NCBI GenBank assembly: GCA_037903475.1
Contig: JBAJFG010000484.1
Coordinates: 930,001-994,000 of the forward strand
From: Ancylostoma caninum
Lineage: Eukaryota > Nematoda > Chromadorea > Rhabditida > Ancylostomatidae
Reading direction: 5' to 3'
Length of the DNA stretch: 64,000 nt
Under the pieces are notes generated by a model. The model ran no database searches. It saw only the letters and a list, made by a program, of their open reading frames with translations, and had not been told where the DNA came from. This document shows, in pieces, positions 11,762 to 22,400 of this stretch (the stretch's first letter is position 1; each line of letters opens with the position of its first letter). The position numbers and the translations under genes were made by a program.

Positions 11762-12048
11762 CGGCCATTTTTGTATTCGCGAAGCAGTGTACTATAGCAG
11801 AAAATGGAAGAGTTGGCTTCGCTTATTGCGTTTTCAGAAATCTTTCCCCATGAAAATCACAAAAATGAAAAAAAAACGTGAAAGGTGTGAAAATGGTCCC
11901 TTGCTTTAATGCCTTAACATATCCACTGCACTCTTTCTACTATGGACTAAAATTGTATTTTTCTTCGCTTTCTCCCAAGCTCGGTGATTTATAGCTCATT
12001 AATACCGGGCGCCGGAGGGTGGTGCAATGGCTGCCGGACCCGACTGTA

Positions 12049-12399
12049 GCGCATTATATCTACATCAAGTAGATGGAATAGTGGTTGAAATTTTGAATTC
12101 TGGATTATACTACATTCCTTCCAAAGCTCTGTGCTTAACTTTTGGTATCAACCCACCCATTTTACAAAAGTCCACTAACGAGTCTGTCCAAAAGTTTGTC
12201 AACACCTATGCGAACACCAATTATAATTATTTGTTCCCATATAAATATAGATACGCACTCGCTAATTGAACAACTATACAATATCCGATTATGATTTGTT
12301 GTTCACAGGGCGTTGTCAGCACTGCAAAACAACCAGATACGAGCAAAATTACTTGCTCCCCCCATATTTAAACTCTTGCTGAGGTCCAGTGTTGCGAAA
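12049..12399 (+). promoter_or_regulatory. Presumptive upstream region of the ASP-like gene
   Basis: About 350 bp between transposon copy A and the ATG of the ASP-like gene. No defined promoter motif was seen. ACAG at 12305-12308 could serve as a trans-splice acceptor. Confidence 0.3.
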
Positions 12400-15300
12400 A
12401 TGATCGTCTCATTGAGGTTACTGTCAATTTTGACAGTTTTATTACAGCTCTCTACTATTGTCAGCTCCTTGACAAATGTACCTCCTCCAGGAGCTCTAGA
12501 GGGTGAAGGTAAGTGAATTTTTCTCACGGTGAATACTGGTAACTCATTCGAGTTTAATAACAGAGTGGTCACCGGATTCTGATGAGGATGTAGCAGCTCT
12601 AGATGGAACCATGGAGGAGAATCGTAATCGACACTATCTTTCTGGAACCCTTCAAGTCCTATAAATAGTTATTCAGGCTCATCAACAAGATGGCCTTGGT
12701 CCTCTTCTGAAGGCTCGTTAGAAGATTCGTTCGAACGGAGAAAGCGAGACGATGTAGTGCCGGATGATGCCGTAGTAATGAACGGGACGACAAATTCCAC
12801 TGACGATTCCCAGATTGAAGGGCAGACTGATATTAATGGTAACTGATTAATAAATTTTGCTGCAGAGATCTCTGTATTGGTTGCAAACATGTGCAGTGAC
12901 ATCCACTTATGTGCTGAAAAGCAGTAAATAAACAGTAAATAAATAGTTATTGCACTTAACCACGTATGCAGTAGTTGAAACTTTGCTGAGAGTTTTCACT
13001 GGATGTCATTGAAGCGCCTGGATACGGAGCGAATGAGGGAGCGAAGCCAGATCCAGCTGGTTTACCAGACGACATCTACGATACTGAAGGCATGAATTAC
13101 TGTACTTCTACCCACTTATGTTGTTTTTTGGATATTGGATGTTTTTCAGGAGATGGGCAAGGCTCAAGGAAGAAAAGACAGACCTATTGCAGTGGAAAAT
13201 ACTCTCAAACGGATAGAAGCGCTATTCTGAAGGTTTGTGCTTCAGCAGAATGAGTTATGGGGCATTTCATACCAAGTTCGGGCTCTGTCATTGGTAGATT
13301 AGACCAGCTGGCCAATCACAGAGCCCGGTAGCCTTGCCGGCTACGCGTAAAGCGCTCCCCCAGTGGAGAGAACTTTAGACGAGTTGTCTTGAGTATGAGT
13401 ACGTTAATATGTAGTGCCATACACTACAAATTTTTATGTGTCGACATTGTTAGTCGAATACCTACTTACATCTTGTCACGAGTAAGCGAGTCCCAAATGC
13501 CGAGCATCAGAGGTGGTTAGCCCTCGACAACACAAACGCGTGCTCCTCACCTGCGTCCGAGCTGCGTCAGAAATGCGTCCTGACCTGTCCATCATTGTAT
13601 AGTCACACGCACGCTCGTACGCACGCATCTACTGTAAATTTGCGTTATCGCTCTCTTTGCCATCCAGTTTCGTGCAATATTTTCCTGATATCCAGTACCA
13701 CAATGACATGAGATCCACGATTGCTCGCGGACGTTACGTAGCGCGTGGAATCACCAAGCCACCAGCGACGGACATGAGGAAGCTAGTGAGTCATGTTCTT
13801 TCAGGATTTATCTATGATATCCACAATTCCATGTTTCAGTACTGGTCCTGCGCTCTCGAGAACAGCGCCCAAGAGGTAGCCAACAGATGCATTTTCGCGC
13901 ACTCTAATCGAAATGGGAAGAATACTGGAGAAAACCTCTATCAGTACAGGATTCGGAAGAGATGGTTCCCTAATCCAGTAATTTTTCCTTGTCCTACAAA
14001 GTATTGATCGTATATTATTACTGAATTTTCCTCAAGGTGCCGATAGGCGGTACAGGAATCGACGCAAGCAGAGCATGGGAGGCTGAATTCAACAATATCG
14101 GATGGCCAAGCAATCGTCTAACCCGAAGCAGCTTCAATACTGGAATTGGCCATGCTACTCAGGTATTATGGTTCAATTACTGTTATAATTAACTCCCAAA
14201 AAGTACATGCACTCTTTGAAGTTGTCGAAGATAACGTCGCTACTCGCGCAGCAGATATATACTGTTGCGCTTTTTGGTTGATGATCATCTTGGACAACAC
14301 AGGGTGGTCCACATGAAGTGTGACGGGCGATAGAAAATCCGCTCTCTTGAAAGATGCGGTGATTTCTTGAAAGAAAACAGTAAGGACATCTACTGGATCT
14401 TCCAACAGGATTGGGCACCAGTCTACGGCGCGAGGGAAACAATGGAATATTGTGAGAGCAATCTTCCGGGTCTCTGGACAAACGAAGTTTGGCCGTCAAC
14501 CTCGCCCGATCTCAATCCTTTGCGTTTTGTTATCTTGTAGATCTTGGAGAAAAGTCTGCTCTTCTGAACGCAAGTGACAGGATCCGCTGAAAAGAGCCTT
14601 GGTGAAAACAACCGACGAAAGAAATCCCTGCACGCATTCTCTGAATTTCTCGGAAGAGATTATATGTGAAGAGCGATGTGTGAGAACTTAAGTAGAATTT
14701 CTGTGGCTATCGAATGAAAGGAAATGTCCCTTATTTGAGTGAATTGGTACAAAGTTGTAGGTAGTTCTTTGCGTCACATTTCATGTAGTAGACCACCCTG
14801 TGCTTTGTGAAGTACCTTTCTTAGCAATGGTCTGGCGATGTTTGAAATTCTCTACGACTCATAACAAATGTATATTCCGAAAATGAACTAGTGGACGAGT
14901 TACCCTGCTTCTTTGCGCTCTGTAATTTCCAGACATATTCACTGGGTACATAGATGTACCAGGAAAAAAACTTACTAGCATTGAGAAAGTGGAAGCATTT
15001 TTGGATGACAATCCTAAAGGAGCCTCTGTTCGAGTGTCAGCCCAAGAAGTTCTGTGTTTTGGTTTTTTTTTTTTTTTGAGAAAAAATCTATCCTAATAAG
15101 GATCGTGGCTCGTGCAGAACTTCATCTCATTGCTACCTTCACCTCATTGCAGAAGGTGGAAAATTTACTATATAATCTTGGAAAGTTAAAGCTAAAAGTA
15201 AGTCTTTGATGCCACCAAAGGACAAGAATCGTATTTATAAGCGCTTCCAAGGAGAATTGTAACGTGTAATTGTAAAGTGTTTCTAATAAAAATTTGGTAT

Positions 15301-15984
15301 TCATGAAATTGGGGGCAATCTTGGCTACTTATTTACCTTATGTTTCCATTTATGCGCCAGGATGTGAAAAGGTCAAATGCCATCTTTATTCCGGCTAATG
15401 TCTGGATGCAAACCCTTGGAACATAAGAACTTTTGCAGCGTGGCCACGCCTCCAAATAGCCAGTAAACGTCCAGTCTGCAAAATTATGTACAGACAATCG
15501 GAATCTCCCATATTCTCCATTTTATAGATGGCTTGGTGGCAGACATCGATGATTGGTTGCGGAGTAGCGCAGTGTTCGGATAACACCTACCAGAAGATCC
15601 TAGTAGTGTGCCATTACCGCGATGTGTGAGTGTTTTTTTTTCATGAAATTTCCACATGGTAGTTCTGGAAGAGAACTCTGCAGTGAGAATGGATAGAAAG
15701 CCACGTATTCTCCTTCTCTTTTTTTCATAATAAAATAATCCATAAGTTCTCGAAAACATCATAAGCTGTAGCTAAAAATCAATTTGGGTCGGATTTCTGG
15801 ATTTCCAGCTCTCATCTCAAATACATACAAATTTATACTTACCTCAGTCTCCACTATTTGTTCACTTATGGCTAACTTCAGTGGAAACTGGATTGACGAC
15901 AACATCTACGATTCCGGAGCGACATGTTCCGACTGTGGAAGCGGCTATCGCTGTGATACCTATTCCGGACTATGCGGCGTTTAG
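12400..15984 (+). CDS. ASP-like CAP/SCP-TAPS secreted protein
   Basis: Ten phase-consistent exons (12400-12508, 12564-12623, 12677-12838, 13015-13089, 13150-13232, 13696-13785, 13840-13977, 14037-14162, 15528-15625, 15882-15984) encode about 347 residues. Residues 1-23 (MIVSLRLLSILTVLLQ...) form a signal peptide. An acidic Ser/Asp/Glu-rich linker to about residue 145 holds two dibasic sites, RRKR (77-80) and RKKR (142-145), the second directly before the CAP domain. The CAP domain shows YHNDMRS, WSCALENSAQ, TGENLY and GHATQMAWW with IGCGV, then CHYRDVGNW and a Cys-rich end. His165, Glu224 and His278 fit the family's conserved polar site. Strongylid ASPs are secreted at the host interface or during larval activation; the role here is inference. 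Intron 4 is GC-AG. The acceptors at 13014 and 13839 were chosen by phase. Confidence 0.88.
13279..13328. repeat. Hairpin inverted repeat in an ASP-like gene intron
   Basis: CGGGCTCTGTCATTGG is followed after about 16 nt by CCAATCACAGAGCCCG, a near-perfect 16-bp inverted repeat inside the intron between exons 5 and 6. Confidence 0.6.
14391..14561 (+). pseudogene. Tc1/mariner-type transposase fragment, C-terminal part
   Basis: The plus-strand translation WIFQQDWAPVYGARETMEYC, followed by SNLPGLWTNEVWPSTSPDLN and PL, carries the QQD and SPDLNP signatures of the Tc1/mariner DDD/E catalytic core. In-frame stops follow at 14538 and further on. It lies in intron 8 of the ASP-like gene in the same orientation and is a dead fragment. 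Confidence 0.75.
14944..15055 (+). pseudogene. Tc1/mariner-type transposase fragment, N-terminal part
   Basis: The frame reads IEKVEAFLDDNPKGASVRVS followed by AQE, resembling the N-terminal helix-turn-helix start of Tc1/mariner transposases (FLDDNPxxSVRxxA). It sits about 380 bp downstream of the C-terminal fragment in the same orientation, so the order is reversed relative to an intact gene. The pieces come from separate insertions or a rearrangement. Confidence 0.55.
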
Positions 15985-16405
15985 TTAACGTTACAGAAGG
16001 ACCACCTAGCACTTGTACCGTTATTATTCTTCAGTAGTCATTCTCATAATATATTTATTCACTATTTCAATTATCTCGCGACAAAAATAAAACAATAAAA
16101 GAAATAAGGCAAGGCAGCTAGACACTTGGCAGAAAAAAATCACACGAATAAAAGTTGAGTAGAGAAAAAAAACGTCAGATCATTCTTTGGAATGAGCTAT
16201 ATGTGCGCACCTCAAGAGTGAAGAGAGGAATGAGTAATATGACAAACTAGAAAAATGATAGAAAAATGGACATCCGGAAGAAATTATGTGAACACGGCAT
16301 TGCGCTGATAGAAGCAGCAACCAGTATTGCACCAGCATGAAAGAGAGAAAGAAAAAAAATGAGAATTGAGGGAATCTTTGAGGAACATCTATCGTAAGGC
16401 CTGAT
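15985..16405. terminator. Convergent 3' ends of the ASP-like and patched-related genes
   Basis: 420 bp separate the two stop codons. Plus-strand AATAAA occurs at 16086 and 16093, suited to the ASP-like transcript. TTTATT at about 16051, the minus-strand poly(A) signal, could serve the patched-related gene, so the two transcripts may overlap at their 3' ends. Confidence 0.5.
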
Positions 16406-19400
16406 TTAGTGCTTTTTCAAGCGTAATCTCAAAGGAACTCGTTCGCACGGATCCAGTGCGGCAATTAATTGTGGCAACCATATGAGCGCGTGTGTTAATC
16501 CTGAAAAAAGAGCGATTCAGGATTTCTTGAGCACCATGTGTGCGAACATTCCAGGATGTTTCCTGCAATTTGGTTCAAGGGCACAGTTTTATTAATGGGG
16601 AGCTGTTTTAAATGAGTAAAAATAATTTTACAAAAAAATAATCAAAGGTTGAAAATGAATGGATTCAGGTCCAAGCGTCTTATAGATTAGTTAATTAGTT
16701 TCGAGTAGAACATTGAATTCAAAGATTTACTGGTATCCTCCGGGGGAAGCGGTGCTATTCCACTCTCCGGAAAAGGCCAGTTGCATAGTCCCAAAAGTAT
16801 CTTAAAATCAACTTACCTATAATATTTACAAGATACACCGTTTGGAAGAACACCCTGACGAGGTAGGCAGGGACGAAAGCAGTAGACGCCAAACCGAACA
16901 GTGTCGATGTGACTGCTTGGGTTATTGGCCAGGCAACAGAGCAGAGCGTATCGCGAACCTAGACCCCAAACAACTTTAGAACCATAGAATTACTGGAGTA
17001 ATTCGCAGGAACATACTTTGTCGGAGGCTCTTCCATATTCAGAACGATGATATCGATAGCAGATGTGAACGGAGTAGTCAACAGCCAGACCGATAGCCAT
17101 TACAATGCAGCCCATACTGGAAAATTTATAATAACGAGAATAAATCTACGAAAGGTAACTAGGCGAGTAGCTTGAAAAAAAAAGAAACGAAAAAATATGA
17201 GAAGTCAGTATAATATGTATATGCTAGGCAAGGAGTTCATCTCATCACTAAATTAGTCCCCATCATCAAATCCGTGCCCAGGATGAGAATTATCCATGCT
17301 CGCATTCATTAATAGGAAACAGCGGTAACCGGCACGGCCTCCTCCCAAATTACTCGTCCGGGTAAACATGCTACTCAGAAACAACCAGGATGCACCATGT
17401 TTTCTCCTCTACACCAACCGCTAGATGTCAATTCCTAGTTATCATCAGGGAAGAATTGAGAGAGAACCTTTTTTTATTATTCTGGTCGTGGATATGTTCT
17501 CGGTAGCATATTTTTCCAGGTTGAGCAACATGTTACAGTCCGGTCCGGCAGCCATTGCAAATGGGAGCCGGCGGGCGCCGGTCGCCGCCACCCTCCGACG
17601 CCCCGGTATTAATGAGCTATAAATCACTCGAGCTTGGGAGAAAGCGAAGAAAAATACAATTTTAGTCCATAGTAGACAGGGTAGATAAGCCTAACCCTAT
17701 GCTTAAGAATGGGTTTAAGGCTTAGGCTTAGGCTTCACAGGAGTGGCCCCACCCAACTCCCTTTTCACCTAAATTTCTAAGATAAACTACGATAAGTGTA
17801 AGTGTAAGTAAGATTGGACACCATTTGTACGTTGCATCGCGTGCGCGCATAGCTCAGTGGGTTGAGCGAATGATCGACGTTGTGGTGGTCAGGGGATCGA
17901 ATCCTGCCCTGTGCCCCCGTTTTGCAAATACATATAGTATGCTGCCTACGACTGCTGCAGTTATCTAACAAACTCCAACATAAAAAGTAGCCCGGATGGC
18001 TCAGTGGTTTGAGTGGCAGATTGCAATCTGTCCCTATCGCTGGTTCCACTCCGTAGGAGATCCAGAGTTAAGTATCGCAGTGTTTGGGGTTCACTGCTTG
18101 GAACGTCCCCCGTGATCTCCTTCGGGTAGTCCAGGAAGGCATCCGGCAACGTTTTGCATAAATTTCGAAGATAAACTACGATAAGTGTGAGTGTAAGTAA
18201 TAGCAATAGTGTGAGTAATAGTGAAAAACCACTTTTTCAAAGTTGAGGGACACCGGGAGAGAGTAAATCCGCCGTAAAGGACTGCTCCACGAAAGGTAAA
18301 TGACAGCGGTAGAACTACTTCGCAATGGATATGGAACAATTTATACGGATTTCAATTATTTCTGACGAAGGCGAAGACAATCCTTGGACCGAGTGCATCA
18401 TTTAGATTATCCGTGGTAAACGTAATGCATGTTTACCCGTACGTAACGTTGTCTATACCCAGATGCTATCCATGGATGAGACAGTACGCAACTCTCTTAA
18501 GAGGTATCCGGGCCCTTTGCATATACGCTGCTACTTGGTGTGTAGATCGTGAAGCTTCCTTGTAGTTTCGTGGATACCAATTTTTTTTCATCAACAAAAC
18601 TTCTCCGCTCATAGAAATCTACTCCAGCGCTAAGTTTCTTCCAGAAACATTTGTGAATGCGCGGCAGTGGTACAATAGATTTTTCACTTCACTACGGTAT
18701 CCTATGGTTTGTTTCCTTACGATTCACTGCACCCCCCCCCCCCCCCCTGTTCCTTTCCTGGGGTTCCGACCCATGGCCACTCGATCATTTCTGAACGCCG
18801 TGGGGAATAAATCCACCCACCTGACAGAATCCAGATCCGATCCAAGCATAGCTAGCCCACCACAAACTCCCATAGAAATCGACAGCAGCGACCACGTCAT
18901 GAGAAAGACTGATTGCTGCAAGAAGAATGACTTAGCGACGAGACGACGTGAAAGGCTAACCGACAAGGATACGGCTTACCGCATCCGGCAAAAAGAAGAA
19001 CGAAATGAGCGCCATCATCGCAAGAGCCGAACCGATCGTCTGCATTGACGATGGGGCAATGGTATGACGTTGATCGATGAGGAATGGACTGGAATTATTA
19101 ATCCGAAGCTCTATTGTAGCATCTGTAGTTCCTGGAAGGAGCGCTACCTGAAGATGCCAGCGAGGAACATGTCGAAGTCGGGATACTCATCCAGAATCGC
19201 TCTCCAGCGGAAGAGTTCGTCTGGAAGAAATATAAATTCTTGTTCAAAACTTCAAGCCAAAGTAGTGACATACTTTGTCGCTTATCCCAACTATCCAGAC
19301 CGTAGAATGACGTCTCGAATGCAAACGCAGCAATGCATGGCTCTCCGTTAGTGACGTTATTCATGAACTTCACGTTAACTGAACAAAACAGATCCATAGC

Positions 19401-22400
19401 ACATCAGGATTACACAGCCAAGCTAAAACTTACTGCGATACTGCGAGTAATCAATCTGGTTGAAGAAATCCTTGAGATACTTCTTGTTATAGAAGTCTTT
19501 TTGATAGTCGACATCTGGGAAGTCGTTCAGATACTGCTGATACTGCCACATCCAAAAATTCGTGGACACCTACAACATTCACAAGATCCTAAATTACAAC
19601 GAAATTTGAATTCCTTGTGCTTACTCTTCCAATAGAGTAATTGGTGTGCTCCAATCGGTAGACTAGTTCATTCAGACGGGCTCTCTTTCCAGGATCACGA
19701 AGGTCAGGAGGATTCATAACGTGGAATGTTGGCATAACATTGTCGGCCCAGATGTATTTGTCTGAAAGTCCTCGTAAATTCGTACCTTTCGTGGAACTCT
19801 TTTTACTTTGAAAGTAAAATTAGAAGCAAGCAAATATGGACTTAGTAGGTAAGGAAACAAAATAAGACATGGGTGACTAAATGTATGAAAGGTGTAAATT
19901 TCGAGATAAAAACAATGAAGAAGAAGACAGCAGGTATAAAATGATTATTTGAATTGATGTACTTGTTAACTCAAAAGATGAGAGTACTGGCAGACGAAAC
20001 AGTAACTGTGCTGTTTGCCTCCGAAAACGTTGAAAATGTTGGGAGCCCCTCCGTAGATCACTGTTATAGAATCCGTAGTAGATGTTAGAATATTTCTTTC
20101 TAATTCTTTAGAAGCAAAAGGTAAACAAGAGGAGAATGTGTGATTAGATAATTTCCAAATAAATATAAAAGAAAATAATGATACGAAAAATGAATATTCC
20201 AAAATAAAACATAGAATAAATAATAGAATATATGTTTTCTTTTCAATTGAATGAGAAAAAAAAGATATCCTTAATTACAAAGGAAGGTTATTGGGGTTCA
20301 AGGTTATTCGGTGAAATCGCAGTAGAGAGATGTCGGTCTTTACTCGTCACACATCATCAATGGAAAATACCGCGATTATGCCGGTCGGAAATCGCGCAAG
20401 ATCGCGCACCTTTGGCAAAATATGGAGTCTCTGGAGGTCTTAACCGAATTCTCAAGGCATCTTCGCAAACAGAGCAGTCAAGCGACAACAAACTTGCAAA
20501 ATAAGGCACGAATAACTAAACGGTACTCAAAAGGACTAGAGAAGTTCACTAGAAAGTCGATAAATCGATTGGCTTAGGAGAACAACTATGATTGTCACCA
20601 TTTAGTAAATATTACAGGAAACTACATAAGTGCTAGAATCGGCTGCAAGCGCAGTACCACCTATTGGGATAATATAGGAAGAGAAAAGACTGAGCGCGAA
20701 TGAGAGCGATGATATCAATGTGTGGATGCGCAGACAATCAGAGTGCCATGTCGATGGCGATGCGAAGCACGCGAACGAGTGTGAATTACCGGAGTTTTTT
20801 TTTGTACGCTTGCTCATGACGCCAAATGTACAAAAATAACAAATGTCCTTAGGAAAACTGAAATTCTGTCACTAACCAGCAAGTTTGACAAATGTCTGGA
20901 TAGGTGAATTGTCACGGATGTACTTTACTGGACTGATGTCGACCTGGAACGCATAATCAGAAATCGTTATCCAAGCACATTAGATGAAGCACTAATTTTT
21001 AACCTTCAGCTGACAACATCCATACAGTGCCACGCATGTGTACGCTATGAAAGCAATCCAGCTGATAATCCGAACATCCTGACGGAGAACAAATGGGGCA
21101 AACTTTTCGCCGAAGAACTTGTGCATGTACGGTACTAAAAAAATCTCATTTGGACGAGTTCCCGTGTGACACAAATCCAATCACAATTGAAATCTCACAG
21201 CTGGTTGCCTTCGCATGATGTTGAACGTTGACCTCGACCTCGACAGTTTTCTCAACGGGTGGCGGGATTGCGCCATTTTCCGGCTGATCCTGAGATATCA
21301 TCTCATATGAATACAACGAATACGTGTGAACAACTATTCATCCAGAAAATTGGATTACTTCGTTTTTATAGCAGCACGATGCCAATCCTCCGGTCTCTTC
21401 CTTGCGACCCGAATAGCACAGAACTCCAGCAAAGAAGGTGATCTGGATGAATACAGGATTTATTAGAGTAGGATTGCATAGAAAATTCTGGATTGGCAGC
21501 AGACTAACCTGCATGAAATAGTCGATAAGCACAGCCCAGGCAGTGATCAAGCAGAAATCAGCGACAGCAGGAGTAGAACACATGTAGTATCCGAGGCCTT
21601 GAAAATTAACAATATTTCAAGGTTTTTTACTGGTTTTCAAGCACTGTGCTCAATGTTCTAGAAGAGAAGCAGGGGTTATTGTATAGATAACGAGAAAAAT
21701 GGAGGAGCAGACTAGAAACGACACTGATAACTGGGTCTCAACAAGTTTGAGGAATAAAAAGTAAGTACTTTATTCCACTGATCAAAAAAAGAGGCAACTA
21801 CAGTTAGTACGTAGTTCAATTTAATTTGTTGTGTAAGGAAAATAAGAATAAGTATATAAAAACGTATGTCACGCCATGGATATCAGGATAATAGCTGACA
21901 GATATGTAAGTGAGGCAGTTTCAATGCATCACTGAGATTACTTAGGGTAAAAGTAATGGCGCCAGTGTTAACGATGGGTAAATTTGTGTGGTGTTACCCC
22001 GTTTGCCCTGAATCCGCATGTATCACTGGCATTACCCATGGTAAACGCGTTAAAATCACACGAGTTTACCTATCGCTGACACGAGCTTCAACACGCTTAC
22101 CGTGGGTAATCCCAACAATACATGTGGAATCAGGGCTATCTCGATGGTGCCTGCGGCTCCTGGAGCTGGATACATCACTAATATTACACGTGGTAAACGT
22201 GTTAAGTACCCAAATTTATATATTACCCGGCATCCATCGACAAGCTTACCCGTACGTGCCGTTGTTTGCACTCCAATGCTACCTATGGGTATAAAATCAC
22301 CCTCCTTCCAACAATGCATCTGGACTCAGGGTTACTTCTACGCAGTGGTACAGAAATCTAGGCTAATTATCAAGGCTTATGTGAAGAATGTCTCATTCAC

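Larger units (their letters stand above)
10870..12046 (+). mobile_element. TA-flanked inverted-repeat transposon carrying tRNA-like modules, copy A
   Basis: This 1177-bp element starts CAGTCCGGTCCGGCAGCC and ends with its inverse, flanked by TA on both sides (10868-10869, 12047-12048), as in Tc1/mariner-type target duplications. The right inverted repeat is eroded and shorter than the left. Internal order: GC-rich terminal repeat; TTAGGC doublet near 11049; tRNA-like module 1; tRNA-like module 2; GTAAGT-rich simple repeats; a 37-codon ORF at 11648-11761; right terminal repeat. No transposase is visible, so it is probably non-autonomous. Copies B, C and D in this window share the same architecture. 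Confidence 0.85.
17536..18365 (+). mobile_element. Transposon copy B, 3'-truncated, in a PTR intron
   Basis: Same family as copy A: it starts CAGTCCGGTCCGGCAGCC after TA at 17534-17535, with both tRNA-like modules and the TTAGGC doublet. Similarity stops inside the conserved ORF at about 18365; the right terminal repeat is missing. It lies in the 1.7 kb intron 17117-18820, antisense to the gene. Confidence 0.8.

Noticed and set aside
19966..20202. Minus-strand open frame considered as a PTR exon
   Set aside because: The flanking exons join directly in phase to give a family-typical sequence; including this frame would break it.
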